64,000 nucleotides of DNA. Origin: Negativicutes bacterium. GTDB lineage: Bacteria > Bacillota > Negativicutes > Anaeromusales > Anaeromusaceae. Location of the stretch: NCBI GenBank assembly GCA_009929485.1, contig SAAJ01000001.1, forward strand, positions 115,033-179,032. Direction: 5' to 3'. Numbering within the stretch: the first letter of the stretch is position 1; each line of letters begins with the position of its first letter. The notes under the pieces are model-generated. The model did no database searches and was not told where the DNA came from. It was given only the letters and a program-made list of their open reading frames with translations. Shown here piece by piece: positions 36,320 through 45,522 of this stretch. A program made the translations under genes and the position numbers.

Positions 36320-37620
36320 CCTTTATGACATTAGGCTGCAAAGTCAATCAGGCGGATACGGAAGCCATGCAGGGGCTGTTTGCCGCCCGGGGTTATGAAG
36401 TGGTGCCTTTTGATTCTGTGGCTGATGTATATGTATTAAACACCTGTTCGGTTACGCATTTAGGTGAAAGAAAATCACGCCAAGCTATTCGCCGGGCCAT
36501 ACGAACGAATCCGGAAGCGGTTGTGGCGGTTACCGGCTGCTATGCGCAAGTGGCGGCGGCGGAAGTGGCGGCTATTCCCGGTGTGGATCTTATCGTGGGC
36601 ACTCAAGATCGTCAACGCATTGTTGATTTGGCGGAGCAGGCGGCCCGGGAAGACGGACAAGTTCAGGCAGTCGGCGATATTATGGCGGCTAACGTCTTTG
36701 AAGATGTGCCTGTAGCGGAAGAAGCGCCCGGGCGGACGCGCGCTTTTCTGAAAATCCAGGAAGGGTGCGAAAATTACTGCACCTATTGTATTATTCCTTA
36801 TGCCAGAGGGCGGCTGCGGTCGCGTTCTTTGGAGAGCGTGCGCCGTGAAGCGGCCAAGTTGATTCGCCAAGGTTTTGCGGAGATTGTGCTGACTGGCATT
36901 CATTTAGGCGCTTACGGACGAGAATGGCAGGATGAAAATAGAACTTTGGCGGCAGCGGTCCGGGAAATTTTAGCCTTACCTGGGTTGGGACGCTTGCGCA
37001 TTAGTTCCATGGAATCCATTGAAGTGGAGCCGGAATTGCTCCAATTAATGTGCCAGGATGGGCGGCTGTGCCCGCATCTGCATTTGCCGTTGCAAGGGGG
37101 CGACAACCGCTTGCTGCAGAGGATGAACCGACATTATACCACAGAGGATTTTGCCGATCAGGCGGCAGAAATTCGAGGCCTCCTGCCTGAGGTAGCTATT
37201 TCCACCGATATTATTGTTGGTTTTCCCGGGGAAACAGAAGAAATGTTTGCTAATTCGCTGACTTTTGTAGAGCGTCTTGGCTTTGCGAAGGTGCATGTGT
37301 TTCCGTACTCGCGTCGGGTCGGAACACCGGCGGCATCCTACGCGCAACAAGTGCCGGAGGACGTAAAAAAAGAGCGGGTGCAGAGGATGCAGGAAGTAGC
37401 GGCTAAAAGCGCTGCTTGCTTTGCGGCAGCGTTTGTCGGACGCACCATGGAGGTTCTTTTTGAGCATCCGGGTTCTGACGGCAGGCCAACGGGGTTGACT
37501 GGTAATTATCTGCGGGTAAAGCTGCCGCCTCAGAAGGAGGACTTGGCAGGGCGTACGCTGAAGGTACGGCTTTTGGAGCTTCGTGAAGACTGGCTGGAAG
37601 GTAGTTTGAGCGAAACTTGA
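36307..37620 (+). CDS. mtaB: tRNA t6A37 methylthiotransferase MtaB
   Basis: 437 residues. Converts t6A37 to ms2t6A37 in tRNAs reading ANN codons. The N-terminal UPF0004 domain carries the first cluster cysteines in LGCKVNQAD, NTCSVTHLG and TGCYAQVAA; the radical SAM motif is CENYCTYC; a C-terminal TRAM domain follows. The CKVNQ and shorter TRAM end identify the MtaB rather than the MiaB type. ATG at 36307 has GGGAGGAACATC upstream within rsmE. Confidence 0.95.
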   Translation: MSKVAFMTLGCKVNQADTEAMQGLFAARGYEVVPFDSVADVYVLNTCSVTHLGERKSRQAIRRAIRTNPEAVVAVTGCYAQVAAAEVAAIPGVDLIVGTQDRQRIVDLAEQAAREDGQVQAVGDIMAANVFEDVPVAEEAPGRTRAFLKIQEGCENYCTYCIIPYARGRLRSRSLESVRREAAKLIRQGFAEIVLTGIHLGAYGREWQDENRTLAAAVREILALPGLGRLRISSMESIEVEPELLQLMCQDGRLCPHLHLPLQGGDNRLLQRMNRHYTTEDFADQAAEIRGLLPEVAISTDIIVGFPGETEEMFANSLTFVERLGFAKVHVFPYSRRVGTPAASYAQQVPEDVKKERVQRMQEVAAKSAACFAAAFVGRTMEVLFEHPGSDGRPTGLTGNYLRVKLPPQKEDLAGRTLKVRLLELREDWLEGSLSET

Positions 37621-37622
37621 AG

Positions 37623-37661
37623 AATTTTCCTTATTTTTCTTCTTGCAAAAGAAGGAAAATT
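37623..37661. other. AT-rich stem-loop after mtaB
   Basis: AATTTTCCTT (37623-37632) is complementary to AAGGAAAATT (37652-37661). No T-run follows, so it may be an RNA-stability element or weak terminator rather than a strong stop signal. Confidence 0.35.
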
Positions 37662-37715
37662 AAGACAATAAACAGAATAATAATGAACTGTCATACATTG
37701 AGAGGAGGTGTTAAA

Positions 37716-38063
37716 ATGTCACAGGATTGTATCTTTTGCAAAATTGCGCAAAAAGAAATTCCTTCTCAAATTGTGTATGAGGATGAACAGGTATTGGTTT
37801 TTCATGATATTCAACCGGCGGCGCCGGTTCATGTATTAGCCATTCCCAAACGCCATATCGATCATTTACTGGCCATTGAGGAAAGCGATGCTCCTCTATT
37901 GACGCACATGATGAAGGTGATTGGCAAAGTAGCGGCTTCTTTGGGTCTGGAGGAGAAGGGCTTTCGGGTGGTCAGCAATATTAAGGAAGATGGCGGTCAG
38001 ACGGTGGGCCATTTGCATTGGCATATCCTCGGCGGCAGATCAATGCAGTGGCCTCCAGGCTAA
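37716..38063 (+). CDS. hinT: HIT-family purine nucleoside phosphoramidase
   Basis: 115 residues: [17 protein letters not shown] start and the histidine triad [10 protein letters not shown] near the C-terminus. Hydrolyses AMP-lysine type phosphoramidates. The start at 37716 has GAGGAGGTGTTAAA; the longer frame to 37617 has no ribosome-binding site and runs over the stem-loop. The promoter of rpsU begins 8 bases behind its stop. Confidence 0.95.
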   Translation: MSQDCIFCKIAQKEIPSQIVYEDEQVLVFHDIQPAAPVHVLAIPKRHIDHLLAIEESDAPLLTHMMKVIGKVAASLGLEEKGFRVVSNIKEDGGQTVGHLHWHILGGRSMQWPPG

Positions 38064-38070
38064 TCAGCCA

Positions 38071-38100
38071 TTGACAACGGAACAAGTGGTCGTGTATAAT
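38071..38100 (+). promoter_or_regulatory. Promoter of rpsU-yqeY
   Basis: TTGACA (38071-38076), 18 bp, TATAAT (38095-38100): both boxes are perfect consensus. It starts directly after hinT and drives rpsU and yqeY. Confidence 0.85.
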
Positions 38101-38163
38101 AACGAGGTGTATTGTGAAGAAACATACACTCCCGTAACGGTCGGTGGAGGGGAGGGAGAATCG

Positions 38164-38340
38164 ATGTCAGAAGTCAAGGTAGGAAAAAACGAAACCATTG
38201 ATAGCGCACTCCGTAGATTCAAGCGTACCTGCCAGAAGGCCGGAACACTTGCTGAAGTGAGAAAACGCGAGCACTATGAAAAACCTAGCGTCCGTCGCAA
38301 GAAAAAATCCGAGGCTGCCCGCAAACGCCGCTACCATTAA
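38164..38340 (+). CDS. rpsU: 30S ribosomal protein S21
   Basis: 58 residues, highly basic: [20 protein letters not shown] at the start and an Arg/Lys-rich end ([15 protein letters not shown]). ATG at 38164 follows GGAGGGGAGGGAGAATCG. It has its own strong promoter and is followed by yqeY after 23 bases, the common rpsU-yqeY pair of Firmicutes. Confidence 0.98.
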   Translation: MSEVKVGKNETIDSALRRFKRTCQKAGTLAEVRKREHYEKPSVRRKKKSEAARKRRYH

Positions 38341-38363
38341 TTCGTCGTTTGGAGGTGCCTAAG

Positions 38364-38816
38364 ATGTCGTTACAAGAACGATTAACTGAGGACGTAAAAA
38401 CGGCCATGAAAGCGCGGGAAGCCGGCAAAAGCCGTCTGAGCGTGCTGCGCATGGTCAAGGCCAGCATTCGAAACATTGAAATTGATCGTAAGAAAGAACT
38501 GAACGATGAAGACGTTTTGGATGTATTGGCTAAAGAAGTGAAAATGCGCCGGGATTCCATGGATGACTTCCGTAAAGGAAATCGGCCGGACTTGGTAGCT
38601 GCACTTGAGGAAGAAATTGCCATTTTGGCTGAATATCTTCCTGCGCAATTGAGCGAGGAAGAGGTTCGCGCGTTGGTAGACCAGGCAGTATCCCAAGCCC
38701 AGGCAACCACAGCAAAGGATATGGGAAAAGTTATGGCTATTCTCATGCCCCAAGTGAAAGGTAAAGCCGATGGGAAATTGGTAAATACGCTGGTGCGTGA
38801 ACGACTCAATCAATAA
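38364..38816 (+). CDS. GatB/YqeY domain protein
   Basis: 150 residues of the YqeY family: MSLQERLTEDVKTAMKAREA, KASIRNIEIDRKKEL, LAEYLPAQLSEEE and the end GKADGKLVNTLVRERL. The domain resembles the tRNA-binding tail of GatB/glutaminyl-tRNA synthetase and is thought to touch tRNA; its exact role is unsettled. ATG at 38364 has GGAGGTGCCTAAG. Followed by a strong terminator. Confidence 0.94.
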   Translation: MSLQERLTEDVKTAMKAREAGKSRLSVLRMVKASIRNIEIDRKKELNDEDVLDVLAKEVKMRRDSMDDFRKGNRPDLVAALEEEIAILAEYLPAQLSEEEVRALVDQAVSQAQATTAKDMGKVMAILMPQVKGKADGKLVNTLVRERLNQ

Positions 38817-38819
38817 GAT

Positions 38820-38857
38820 AAACCCGGTACTTAGACGCACTAAGTACCGGGTTTTTT
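38820..38857 (+). terminator. Terminator of rpsU-yqeY
   Basis: AAACCCGGTACTTAG-acgca-CTAAGTACCGGGTTTTTT: perfect 15-bp stem with T-run, starting 4 bases after the yqeY stop. Confidence 0.93.
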
Positions 38858-38904
38858 GCCAATTAGAGAAAGCAACGGCGTGTATGCGTGGAAAGGAGCT
38901 GTCC

Positions 38905-40194
38905 ATGAAGCGGTATGTTTGCCTGTGCTTGCTTATGATAAGCTGTTTGTTGTCTCCTATTTGTGAAGGAGCTGTTTCCTTGGTGCAAGTGCAGGGAGAA
39001 ATTAACGGTGTACAGGCGGCCAAATTATCCCGAGCCATTGAAAACGCGGAGGCAACGGGGCAAGAGGCGGTTTTGCTGGAGATTGATACCTTTGGCGGGC
39101 AGGTAGATGCCGCCGTGCGCATGCGGGATCGCCTGCTGCGTTCGCAGGTACCTGTGTTTTGCTATGTGCAGCCTCGGGCCTGGTCGGCTGGAGCGTTGAT
39201 CGCTTTGGCTTGCGATCGGATTTATATGGCTCCCGGGAGCAGCATTGGCGCGGCTGAACCCATTCCGGCTACAGAAAAGAATATTGCAGCTTTGAAGGCG
39301 GAATTTGCGGCAACCGCCGGACAGCGAAATCGCAATGTCCAGGCAGCGGCGGCGATGGTGGACAAAACCATGGGGTATGCGCCCTATGCAGCGCCTGGAC
39401 AAATTTTAGCTCTTACCTCTCTGCAGGCTAAAGAAGCAGGCTTGGCGGACGGCGTGGCTGATAGCCGTGAAGAGGTATTGCGCTTGGGCGGCTTGGCTGG
39501 CAGCGCGGTTCAGCAAAGGCAGGAGCAGTGGCAGGATGGGTTGGCGGCTTTTTTGGCGCATCCCTTAGTAAAATCATTACTTGTTGCTGTTTTGTTTTTA
39601 GCGGTTATGACGGAAATAAAAACCGCTGGCACCGGTGTAGCCGGCTTGATAGGCCTTGGGGCGGCGGTTTTGCTTTTTGGCGAGCCATGGCTTGGCGGCA
39701 GTGGTCTTGGTTTAGAGACCTGGCTGTTTGCCGGCGGCGTTTTATGTATGTTGATAGAGATGGTTGTTCCAGGCTTTGGTGTTTTCGGCGTCTTGGGGAT
39801 TGCCGGTATTCTGGGCGGAGTGTTTCTTGCGTTAGGAGGAGATGGCGCCGCAGTAGGCTGGATGGCTTTAAGCCTGCTTATAGCTTCAATTTTGTTCTGG
39901 TGGCTGCTGAAACGGCTGCCATCCAGTCCCTTGGGACGTCACCTGATCTTGGAGGATGCGGAAACAACGGCTGCAGGGTTTATGACGCAGGCGGTGCGCC
40001 AAGAGCTGCTGGGGAAAACCGGTACAGTAGTGACGCCGCTGCGCCTAGCTGGCACGGTTCGCCTGGAGGACGAGCTTCTTGATGTCGTTTCAGAGGGAGA
40101 ATATCTTCCTACCGGCTGCAAAGTGGTTGTGAGTCAGTTGCGAGGCGCTACGATTGTCGTGCGCAGATATCATGAAGAGGAGGAAGAAAAATGA
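38905..40194 (+). CDS. nfeD: NfeD long-form membrane protease-like protein
   Basis: 429 residues: signal peptide (1-21), an extracytoplasmic ClpP-like serine protease domain with the nucleophile Ser94 in [11 protein letters not shown], four to five transmembrane helices (about 230-350) and a C-terminal NfeD OB-fold ([20 protein letters not shown]). Such proteins pair with flotillin or stomatin partners and are proposed to degrade or organise membrane proteins. ATG at 38905 follows AAAGGAGCTGTCC. The stop overlaps the floA start (ATGA), pointing to a tight pair. Confidence 0.92.
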   Translation: MKRYVCLCLLMISCLLSPICEGAVSLVQVQGEINGVQAAKLSRAIENAEATGQEAVLLEIDTFGGQVDAAVRMRDRLLRSQVPVFCYVQPRAWSAGALIALACDRIYMAPGSSIGAAEPIPATEKNIAALKAEFAATAGQRNRNVQAAAAMVDKTMGYAPYAAPGQILALTSLQAKEAGLADGVADSREEVLRLGGLAGSAVQQRQEQWQDGLAAFLAHPLVKSLLVAVLFLAVMTEIKTAGTGVAGLIGLGAAVLLFGEPWLGGSGLGLETWLFAGGVLCMLIEMVVPGFGVFGVLGIAGILGGVFLALGGDGAAVGWMALSLLIASILFWWLLKRLPSSPLGRHLILEDAETTAAGFMTQAVRQELLGKTGTVVTPLRLAGTVRLEDELLDVVSEGEYLPTGCKVVVSQLRGATIVVRRYHEEEEEK

Positions 40195-41192
40195 GTGCAT
40201 TATTTGGTTCGGTTTTTGTCTTGTTTGTAGCGGTTGTGGCTATTGCGGTATTTTTGCATTTTGTACCTTTGGGTTTGTGGATTTCCGCATTGGCGGCGGG
40301 GGTGCGTGTGGGAATTTTTACGCTGGTGGGTATGCGCTTGCGTCGAGTACCTCCGGCTAAGATTGTGATGCCCTTGATCAAAGCGAACAAGGCCGGCTTG
40401 GAAGTAAATGTAAATCAGTTGGAGGCTCATTTTTTGGCCGGTGGCAATGTGGATCGGGTGGTGGATGCGCTTATTGCCGCGCAGAGAGCGCAAATTCCGT
40501 TGCCTTTTGAACGTTCGGCGGCCATTGACTTGGCTGGTCGGAATGTGCTGGAGGCCGTGCAAATGAGCGTTAACCCCCGGGTGTTGGAAACGCCGCTGGT
40601 GTCAGCGGTGGCGATGAACGGCATTGAATTGAAAATTAAAGCGCGCGTGACGGTGCGGGCCAATATCGACCGTTTGGTAGGCGGTGCTGGCGAGGCTACA
40701 GTGTTGGCGCGCGTAGGCGAAGGCATTGTAACTACTGTCGGTTCTTCTCATGACCATCGTGATGTGTTAGCCAATCCGGATCATATTTCTCGCACGGTAC
40801 TTGGAAAAGGACTGGATGCCGGTACCGCCTTTGAGATCCTGTCCATTGATATCGCCGATGTGGATGTAGGACGAAACATCGGCGCTGAGCTGCAAACCGA
40901 TCAAGCGGAAGCGGATAAGCGAATTGCCCAAGCGAAAGCGGAAGAACGCCGTGCGATGGCTGTGGCCAAAGAACAGGAAATGCGTGCTTATACGCAGGAA
41001 ATGCAGGCTAAAGTCGTTGAGTCTCAGGCGGAAGTTCCCCAAGCGCTGGCAGCGGCGCTGCGGGATGGGAAGCTAGGAGCGTTGGATTATTATAACTTGA
41101 GTAATCTCATGGCTGATACGAAAATGAGGGAATCCATCGGCAGCTTAGCGCCGGAATCGGCGCATGACACGCCTTCGAGGCAAGGAGGCTGA
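40191..41192 (+). CDS. floA: Flotillin-like protein FloA
   Basis: 333 residues: an N-terminal membrane hairpin, then the SPFH domain with [24 protein letters not shown] and [13 protein letters not shown], and a charged coiled coil ([20 protein letters not shown]). It assembles membrane microdomains and influences fluidity and signalling; NfeD is its usual partner and lies directly upstream with 4 bases of overlap. Confidence 0.96.
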   Translation: MSALFGSVFVLFVAVVAIAVFLHFVPLGLWISALAAGVRVGIFTLVGMRLRRVPPAKIVMPLIKANKAGLEVNVNQLEAHFLAGGNVDRVVDALIAAQRAQIPLPFERSAAIDLAGRNVLEAVQMSVNPRVLETPLVSAVAMNGIELKIKARVTVRANIDRLVGGAGEATVLARVGEGIVTTVGSSHDHRDVLANPDHISRTVLGKGLDAGTAFEILSIDIADVDVGRNIGAELQTDQAEADKRIAQAKAEERRAMAVAKEQEMRAYTQEMQAKVVESQAEVPQALAAALRDGKLGALDYYNLSNLMADTKMRESIGSLAPESAHDTPSRQGG

Positions 41193-41195
41193 GCC

Positions 41196-41534
41196 ATGGA
41201 AGGCATTTGGTATTTGCTGTTGATTTTGGCGTTGTATTTGCTGCCGGAACTTTTGAAAAAGCTCCGGCAACAGCAGACGTCTCGCTATGAGTATCCGCCG
41301 CCTCCTCCTTCGCTCCCTCCAACAGTGGAAATGGCGTCTAAGGAGGAAGATGAGGCCGAGACGGCGAAATTAAAAAAAGAATCTGAGTCTGCAAGACTGC
41401 CTTTAAGGGAAACGGCAAGCGTTTCTCAACGGTTGTCTTCGCGGGCTATAGTGCAAGGCGTAATTTGGGCGGAGCTTTTAAAGCCGCCTTTAAGCAAGCG
41501 GCGGGGAGAAGTGGGACGGATAAGGCGAAGCTAG
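41196..41534 (+). CDS. Small membrane-anchored protein of unknown function
   Basis: 112 residues that I do not recognise. One transmembrane helix (about 4-20, WYLLLILALYLLPELL), then a soluble tail: Tyr/Pro-rich (a run of five prolines near 34-38), acidic-charged (41-66) and basic at the end. It starts 3 bases after floA and ends 17 bases before phoH, so it is probably in the same transcript. By position it could be a FloA/NfeD accessory protein, an inference from context only. Confidence 0.7.
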   Translation: MEGIWYLLLILALYLLPELLKKLRQQQTSRYEYPPPPPSLPPTVEMASKEEDEAETAKLKKESESARLPLRETASVSQRLSSRAIVQGVIWAELLKPPLSKRRGEVGRIRRS

Positions 41535-41551
41535 CCTAACCGTCTTGGAAG

Positions 41552-42553
41552 ATGGCGCAGGAGGTTTTCTTTTTGGATTTGCATTGGACGTTTTCAAACA
41601 TGCAGGAAGCGGTAGCGATTTTGGGACGGCAGGATGAGTTTTTACGTCTGTTTCGCGAACGCTTTGCGTGCCGGATTTTATCGCGAGGCGAGGAATTAAA
41701 CGCCCACGGCGAGGAAGCGGAAGTGTCTCGCCTGGAACAATTGCTGCAAGTGTTAGGGCAATTGTATCGTGAGGGGAATCCGGTTACAGAGCATGATATA
41801 CAGTACAGTCTGCGCATGCTGGAAGCCGGTTCGGGCGAAGCGTTGCGGCAAATGTTTGCGGATAAGGTCGCTGTTACGGCGCGCGGCCGGCAGGTGAGGC
41901 CCAAAACCATTGGACAACGTATTTACTTGGAGGCCATTCGTCATCATGAGATTACCTTCGGTATCGGCCCTGCCGGTACAGGCAAGACCTATCTGGCGGT
42001 GGCGATGGCGGTGCACTTGTTGAAGCAAAAGGTCGTAGAACGGATTATTCTTACCCGGCCGGCAGTGGAAGCGGGAGAAAAACTTGGTTTTTTGCCTGGT
42101 GACCTTCAAGATAAGGTAGATCCTTATTTGCGGCCCTTATATGATGCATTGTATGACTTGCTAGGCGTAGAAACGGTGCAGCGGTATCTTGTGAAGCAGA
42201 CCATTGAAATTGCGCCGCTGGCGTATATGCGGGGGCGAACTTTGGAAGACGCCTTTATTATCCTAGATGAAGCGCAGAACACGACGCCGCAGCAAATGAA
42301 AATGTTCTTGACTCGTTTAGGCTTTGGGTCCAAGATGGTGGTGACTGGCGATATAACGCAGGTTGACTTGCCGCGCAGCATCGCATCCGGGTTACGGCAA
42401 GCCAAAAAGGTTGTCGAGGGATTGCAAGGAGTTGCTGTTGTGGAGCTTAACGAAGGCGATGTAGTGCGCCATGAACTAGTGGGACGGCTTATCAAAGCCT
42501 ATGAGGTATTTGAAGAGCAGGGACGGCAGGAGGAGCGAGGGATTTCCGAATGA
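41552..42553 (+). CDS. phoH: PhoH-like ATPase
   Basis: 333 residues: an N-terminal KH-like extension and a PhoH NTPase domain with Walker A GPAGTGKT (139-146), Walker B FIILDEAQNTTPQQ and TGDITQVDLP. Associated with YbeY and rRNA maturation. It lies in the standard order phoH-pgpH-ybeY-cdd-era; its stop overlaps the pgpH start by 4 bases. Confidence 0.95.
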   Translation: MAQEVFFLDLHWTFSNMQEAVAILGRQDEFLRLFRERFACRILSRGEELNAHGEEAEVSRLEQLLQVLGQLYREGNPVTEHDIQYSLRMLEAGSGEALRQMFADKVAVTARGRQVRPKTIGQRIYLEAIRHHEITFGIGPAGTGKTYLAVAMAVHLLKQKVVERIILTRPAVEAGEKLGFLPGDLQDKVDPYLRPLYDALYDLLGVETVQRYLVKQTIEIAPLAYMRGRTLEDAFIILDEAQNTTPQQMKMFLTRLGFGSKMVVTGDITQVDLPRSIASGLRQAKKVVEGLQGVAVVELNEGDVVRHELVGRLIKAYEVFEEQGRQEERGISE

Positions 42554-44751
42554 GGGAGTACCTGAGGTATTGGCAGACAATATGGCTGGTGCTGACAGAA
42601 GGACGAAATAAGCCGCTGCTCTGGCGGCTGTCCATATGGTGCGCCACCTTTTTTTGCGTTTTTGCCTTGTTGGGCGCAGATTTTGCTTTGGATTCTATGT
42701 CTTTTCGTCCCGGCGACGTGAGTGATCGCGACGTGTTAGCGCCGCGCAGCATTTCCTACGTGGACGTGGTGAAAACGGAGCGCTTAGAGTCCGACGTATT
42801 AAATAGCGTGCCAACGGTGTATGACCTGGATGGAGAAGTGCTGCGCAAGGCGGAACGGCGCGTTACGGAGATTTTTGACGCGGCTCGGCTGGCTTTGCGG
42901 GAGACGAATGTTTCCAAACGGGAAGAACTGTTAAATAGCATGGCGGCGTCTTCTTTGCCAAAGGAATTTTTGGCGCGACTGGCGCGGGCTGATGCGGAGC
43001 TGTTGGAACAGGGAGAACAGGTGAGCAAGCAAGCGCTGCGCCTAATTTTACTGCGCGGCGTGCGTGAAGAGGACGTGGAAGTCGTACGCAAGCAATTACC
43101 GTCGGAGACGGCTTTGCTTACGGAGAACGCGGCGGCAGCGTCTTTGGCCAACGAGACGGCGCGGCTTCTTATGGCGCCTAATTTCTTTCAGAACGCCAAA
43201 GAGACGGAACGGCGACGCCAGCAGGCGCTGGGAAGTGTCGAACCGGTACGTGAGACCATAAAGAAGGGGCAAATGCTTGTGCGCCGAGGTGATGTTATTA
43301 CGCCGGAGCACATCCAGGCCATGCGCGAGTCCGGCCTTTACCATGACACAGACATGCGCAAAGGACAGTTTGCAGGTTTGGCGGTTCTTGCCGCTTTGGT
43401 TTTGGGATTGGGAACTTTTTTCCTTTATAAGTTTATCCCGACGGTGTATCAGGATCCTAAACGCATGCTTTTGCTGAGTCTTATTGTCACGGTTACCTTG
43501 TTTTTGGGAAAGTTGGCTCATTTGTATTCGGATTATGCGGCGCCATTAGCAGCGGGTGTTCTTTTGAGCACCGTGCTGTTGGGTGCTAAAACCGGTTTTA
43601 TGATCAGCGTAGTGCTGGGAGCCTTGTTTGGCGTTATTGCCGGCTTTGATTTGCGGCCGGTACTCATGATCATCTTGGGAAGCTGGATGGGCGTATTTGC
43701 ACTTTCTCGCATTGATCACGGCTACAGTTTGCCTCGTACAGGCATTTGGATGGCCTTGGTGCAGGCGGTGACAGTATTGGCCATCGGCCTGCTGGATGAT
43801 TTGGCCCCTGGTTACATCGGCGTGCAGACGGTTATTGCCGTGACGAACGGTATTGCTTCGGCAGTGATCACAATCGGCTTGCTGCCCTATTTGGAGCAAA
43901 CTTTCAGCATTACTACGCCGATCAAGCTTCTTGATTTTTCAAGGCCTAATCATCCCCTGCTGCAGCGGCTGCTGTTTGAAGCGCCGGGGACATATCACCA
44001 CAGCGTACTAGTGGGGAATTTGGCGGAAATGGCAGCGGAACGCGTCGGTGCAGATCCGTTGCTTGTGCGTGTTGGCGCCTATTATCATGACGTAGGGAAG
44101 ATTAAGAGGCCTTTCTTTTTTAGCGAAAATCAAGTCGAAGGGGAAAATCCTCATGACAAGCTGGCGCCTTCGCTGAGCACTCTTATTGTTACCTCTCATA
44201 TTCGTGACGGCGTGGAGCTATGCAGGGAGTACGGCCTGCCGCAGGCCATTGTTGAGTTGATCGAGCAGCATCACGGCTCGATGCTTGTTTCCTACTTTTA
44301 TCAGCGCGCCTGCAGTGAAGAGCATGGCGAATGTCTGGAAGAAGAGGATTTTCGCTATGAAGGGCCTAAGCCGCAGAGCAAGGAGGCGGCGCTGCTTATG
44401 CTGGCTGACGCTTGTGAGGCTTCGGTTCGCTCCTTGGGAAAGCCAAATCAAAATCGCATTGAGATGATGGTGCGAAAAATGATCAAAGAGCGTCTTCATG
44501 ACGGGCAACTGGATGAATGTCCCTTGGCTTTTCGCGATTTGGAGGCCATTGGCGATGTATTTGTGCGAGTCTTGTCCAGCATGTTTTATACCCGAATTGA
44601 GTATCCGGATAATTTGAGGGATTTGGAGAGGCGGAAAGGGAAAAATGGAAATAGTCTTAAGCAACCGGCAGGAAAAGATGGCAGTGACCCCGGCGATGGA
44701 GGACACAGTGAGGAAGGTGCTGGGGAAAGCGGCAGAACTTTACGGGCTTAG
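42550..44751 (+). CDS. pgpH: Cyclic-di-AMP phosphodiesterase PgpH (7TM-HD protein)
   Basis: 733 residues: one N-terminal membrane helix, a large extracytoplasmic 7TMR-HDED domain (about 50-270), seven transmembrane helices (about 280-460) and a cytoplasmic HD domain with HHSVLVGN and YYHDVGK. Family members hydrolyse c-di-AMP to pApA. The last 35 residues or so are low-complexity (Gly/Asp/Glu/Ser) and are encoded in the 107 bases shared with ybeY. Confidence 0.94.
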   Translation: MREYLRYWQTIWLVLTEGRNKPLLWRLSIWCATFFCVFALLGADFALDSMSFRPGDVSDRDVLAPRSISYVDVVKTERLESDVLNSVPTVYDLDGEVLRKAERRVTEIFDAARLALRETNVSKREELLNSMAASSLPKEFLARLARADAELLEQGEQVSKQALRLILLRGVREEDVEVVRKQLPSETALLTENAAAASLANETARLLMAPNFFQNAKETERRRQQALGSVEPVRETIKKGQMLVRRGDVITPEHIQAMRESGLYHDTDMRKGQFAGLAVLAALVLGLGTFFLYKFIPTVYQDPKRMLLLSLIVTVTLFLGKLAHLYSDYAAPLAAGVLLSTVLLGAKTGFMISVVLGALFGVIAGFDLRPVLMIILGSWMGVFALSRIDHGYSLPRTGIWMALVQAVTVLAIGLLDDLAPGYIGVQTVIAVTNGIASAVITIGLLPYLEQTFSITTPIKLLDFSRPNHPLLQRLLFEAPGTYHHSVLVGNLAEMAAERVGADPLLVRVGAYYHDVGKIKRPFFFSENQVEGENPHDKLAPSLSTLIVTSHIRDGVELCREYGLPQAIVELIEQHHGSMLVSYFYQRACSEEHGECLEEEDFRYEGPKPQSKEAALLMLADACEASVRSLGKPNQNRIEMMVRKMIKERLHDGQLDECPLAFRDLEAIGDVFVRVLSSMFYTRIEYPDNLRDLERRKGKNGNSLKQPAGKDGSDPGDGGHSEEGAGESGRTLRA

Positions 44752-45121
44752 TGAAGGCGTGGAGGTTGGCGTGACTTTTTTGGACGATGCTGCGATTCAA
44801 GAGCTTAATCGTGACTATCGCGACAAGGATCGGCCTACGGACGTGCTTTCTTTCGCTCTAAACGAAGGCGATGAACCGGAAATTGTCGATGCGCCGGAGG
44901 AAGAATTGTTGGGAGACATTCTGATTTCACTGGAAACAACAGCCAGGCAGGCGGAAGAATACGGACACACGTTAGAACGAGAACTGGCTTATTTGACAGT
45001 GCATGGCATGCTTCATTTGCTGGGGTATGATCATGAAGAGCCAGCGGACCAAGCGGAGATGCGCCTTGAGGAAGAAGCGGTCCTGGCGGCTCTGGGCATT
45101 GTGCGAGGTCAGGAAGCATGA
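44645..45121 (+). CDS. ybeY: Endoribonuclease YbeY (rRNA maturation factor)
   Basis: 158 residues with the zinc motif HGMLHLLGYDHEE and the family's RDKDRPTDVLSFAL. Needed for 16S rRNA 3'-end maturation. ATG at 44645 lies inside pgpH with GGAGAGGCGGAAAGGGAAAA upstream; the N-terminal MEIVLSNRQEK aligns with family starts, so the long overlap with pgpH appears real. Overlaps cdd by 4 bases. Confidence 0.95.
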   Translation: MEIVLSNRQEKMAVTPAMEDTVRKVLGKAAELYGLSEGVEVGVTFLDDAAIQELNRDYRDKDRPTDVLSFALNEGDEPEIVDAPEEELLGDILISLETTARQAEEYGHTLERELAYLTVHGMLHLLGYDHEEPADQAEMRLEEEAVLAALGIVRGQEA

Positions 45122-45522
45122 GTTCTGCAAGCCAGTGGCAGCCAGTGTTAGAGGCGGCTCTTGCAGTGAGGAGCCGAGCCTATGCACCGTATTCTCATTT
45201 TGCCGTAGGTGCTGCGGTGCAGGCTAAAAGCGGCGCTATTTACAGCGGCTGCAATGTAGAAAATGCTTCTTATGGCTTAACTGTATGCGCCGAGCGTAAC
45301 GCTTTGTTTCAGGCGATAGCGGCGGGAGAGCGTGAGTTCTCTATACTGGCGGTTGTGGCGGATACGCCGCAGCCAGTAGCGCCATGCGGCGCGTGCCGTC
45401 AGGTTATGGCGGAGTTTGGAGTAGATATTATTGTGCTGGCGAATTTGGCCGGAGACGTCTTGGTCTACCGGTTGGAGGAATTGTTGCCAGCAGCATTTCA
45501 GGGGGGAAACGATAAAATATGA
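45118..45522 (+). CDS. cdd: Cytidine deaminase
   Basis: 134 residues, homotetrameric small type. Zinc and proton-transfer motif CAERNA and PCGACRQ are present, with YSHFAVGAA and GCNVENASYG for the substrate. Deaminates cytidine and deoxycytidine for pyrimidine salvage. ATG overlaps the ybeY stop and its own stop overlaps era. The usual diacylglycerol kinase gene between ybeY and cdd is absent here. Confidence 0.96.
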   Translation: MSSASQWQPVLEAALAVRSRAYAPYSHFAVGAAVQAKSGAIYSGCNVENASYGLTVCAERNALFQAIAAGEREFSILAVVADTPQPVAPCGACRQVMAEFGVDIIVLANLAGDVLVYRLEELLPAAFQGGNDKI

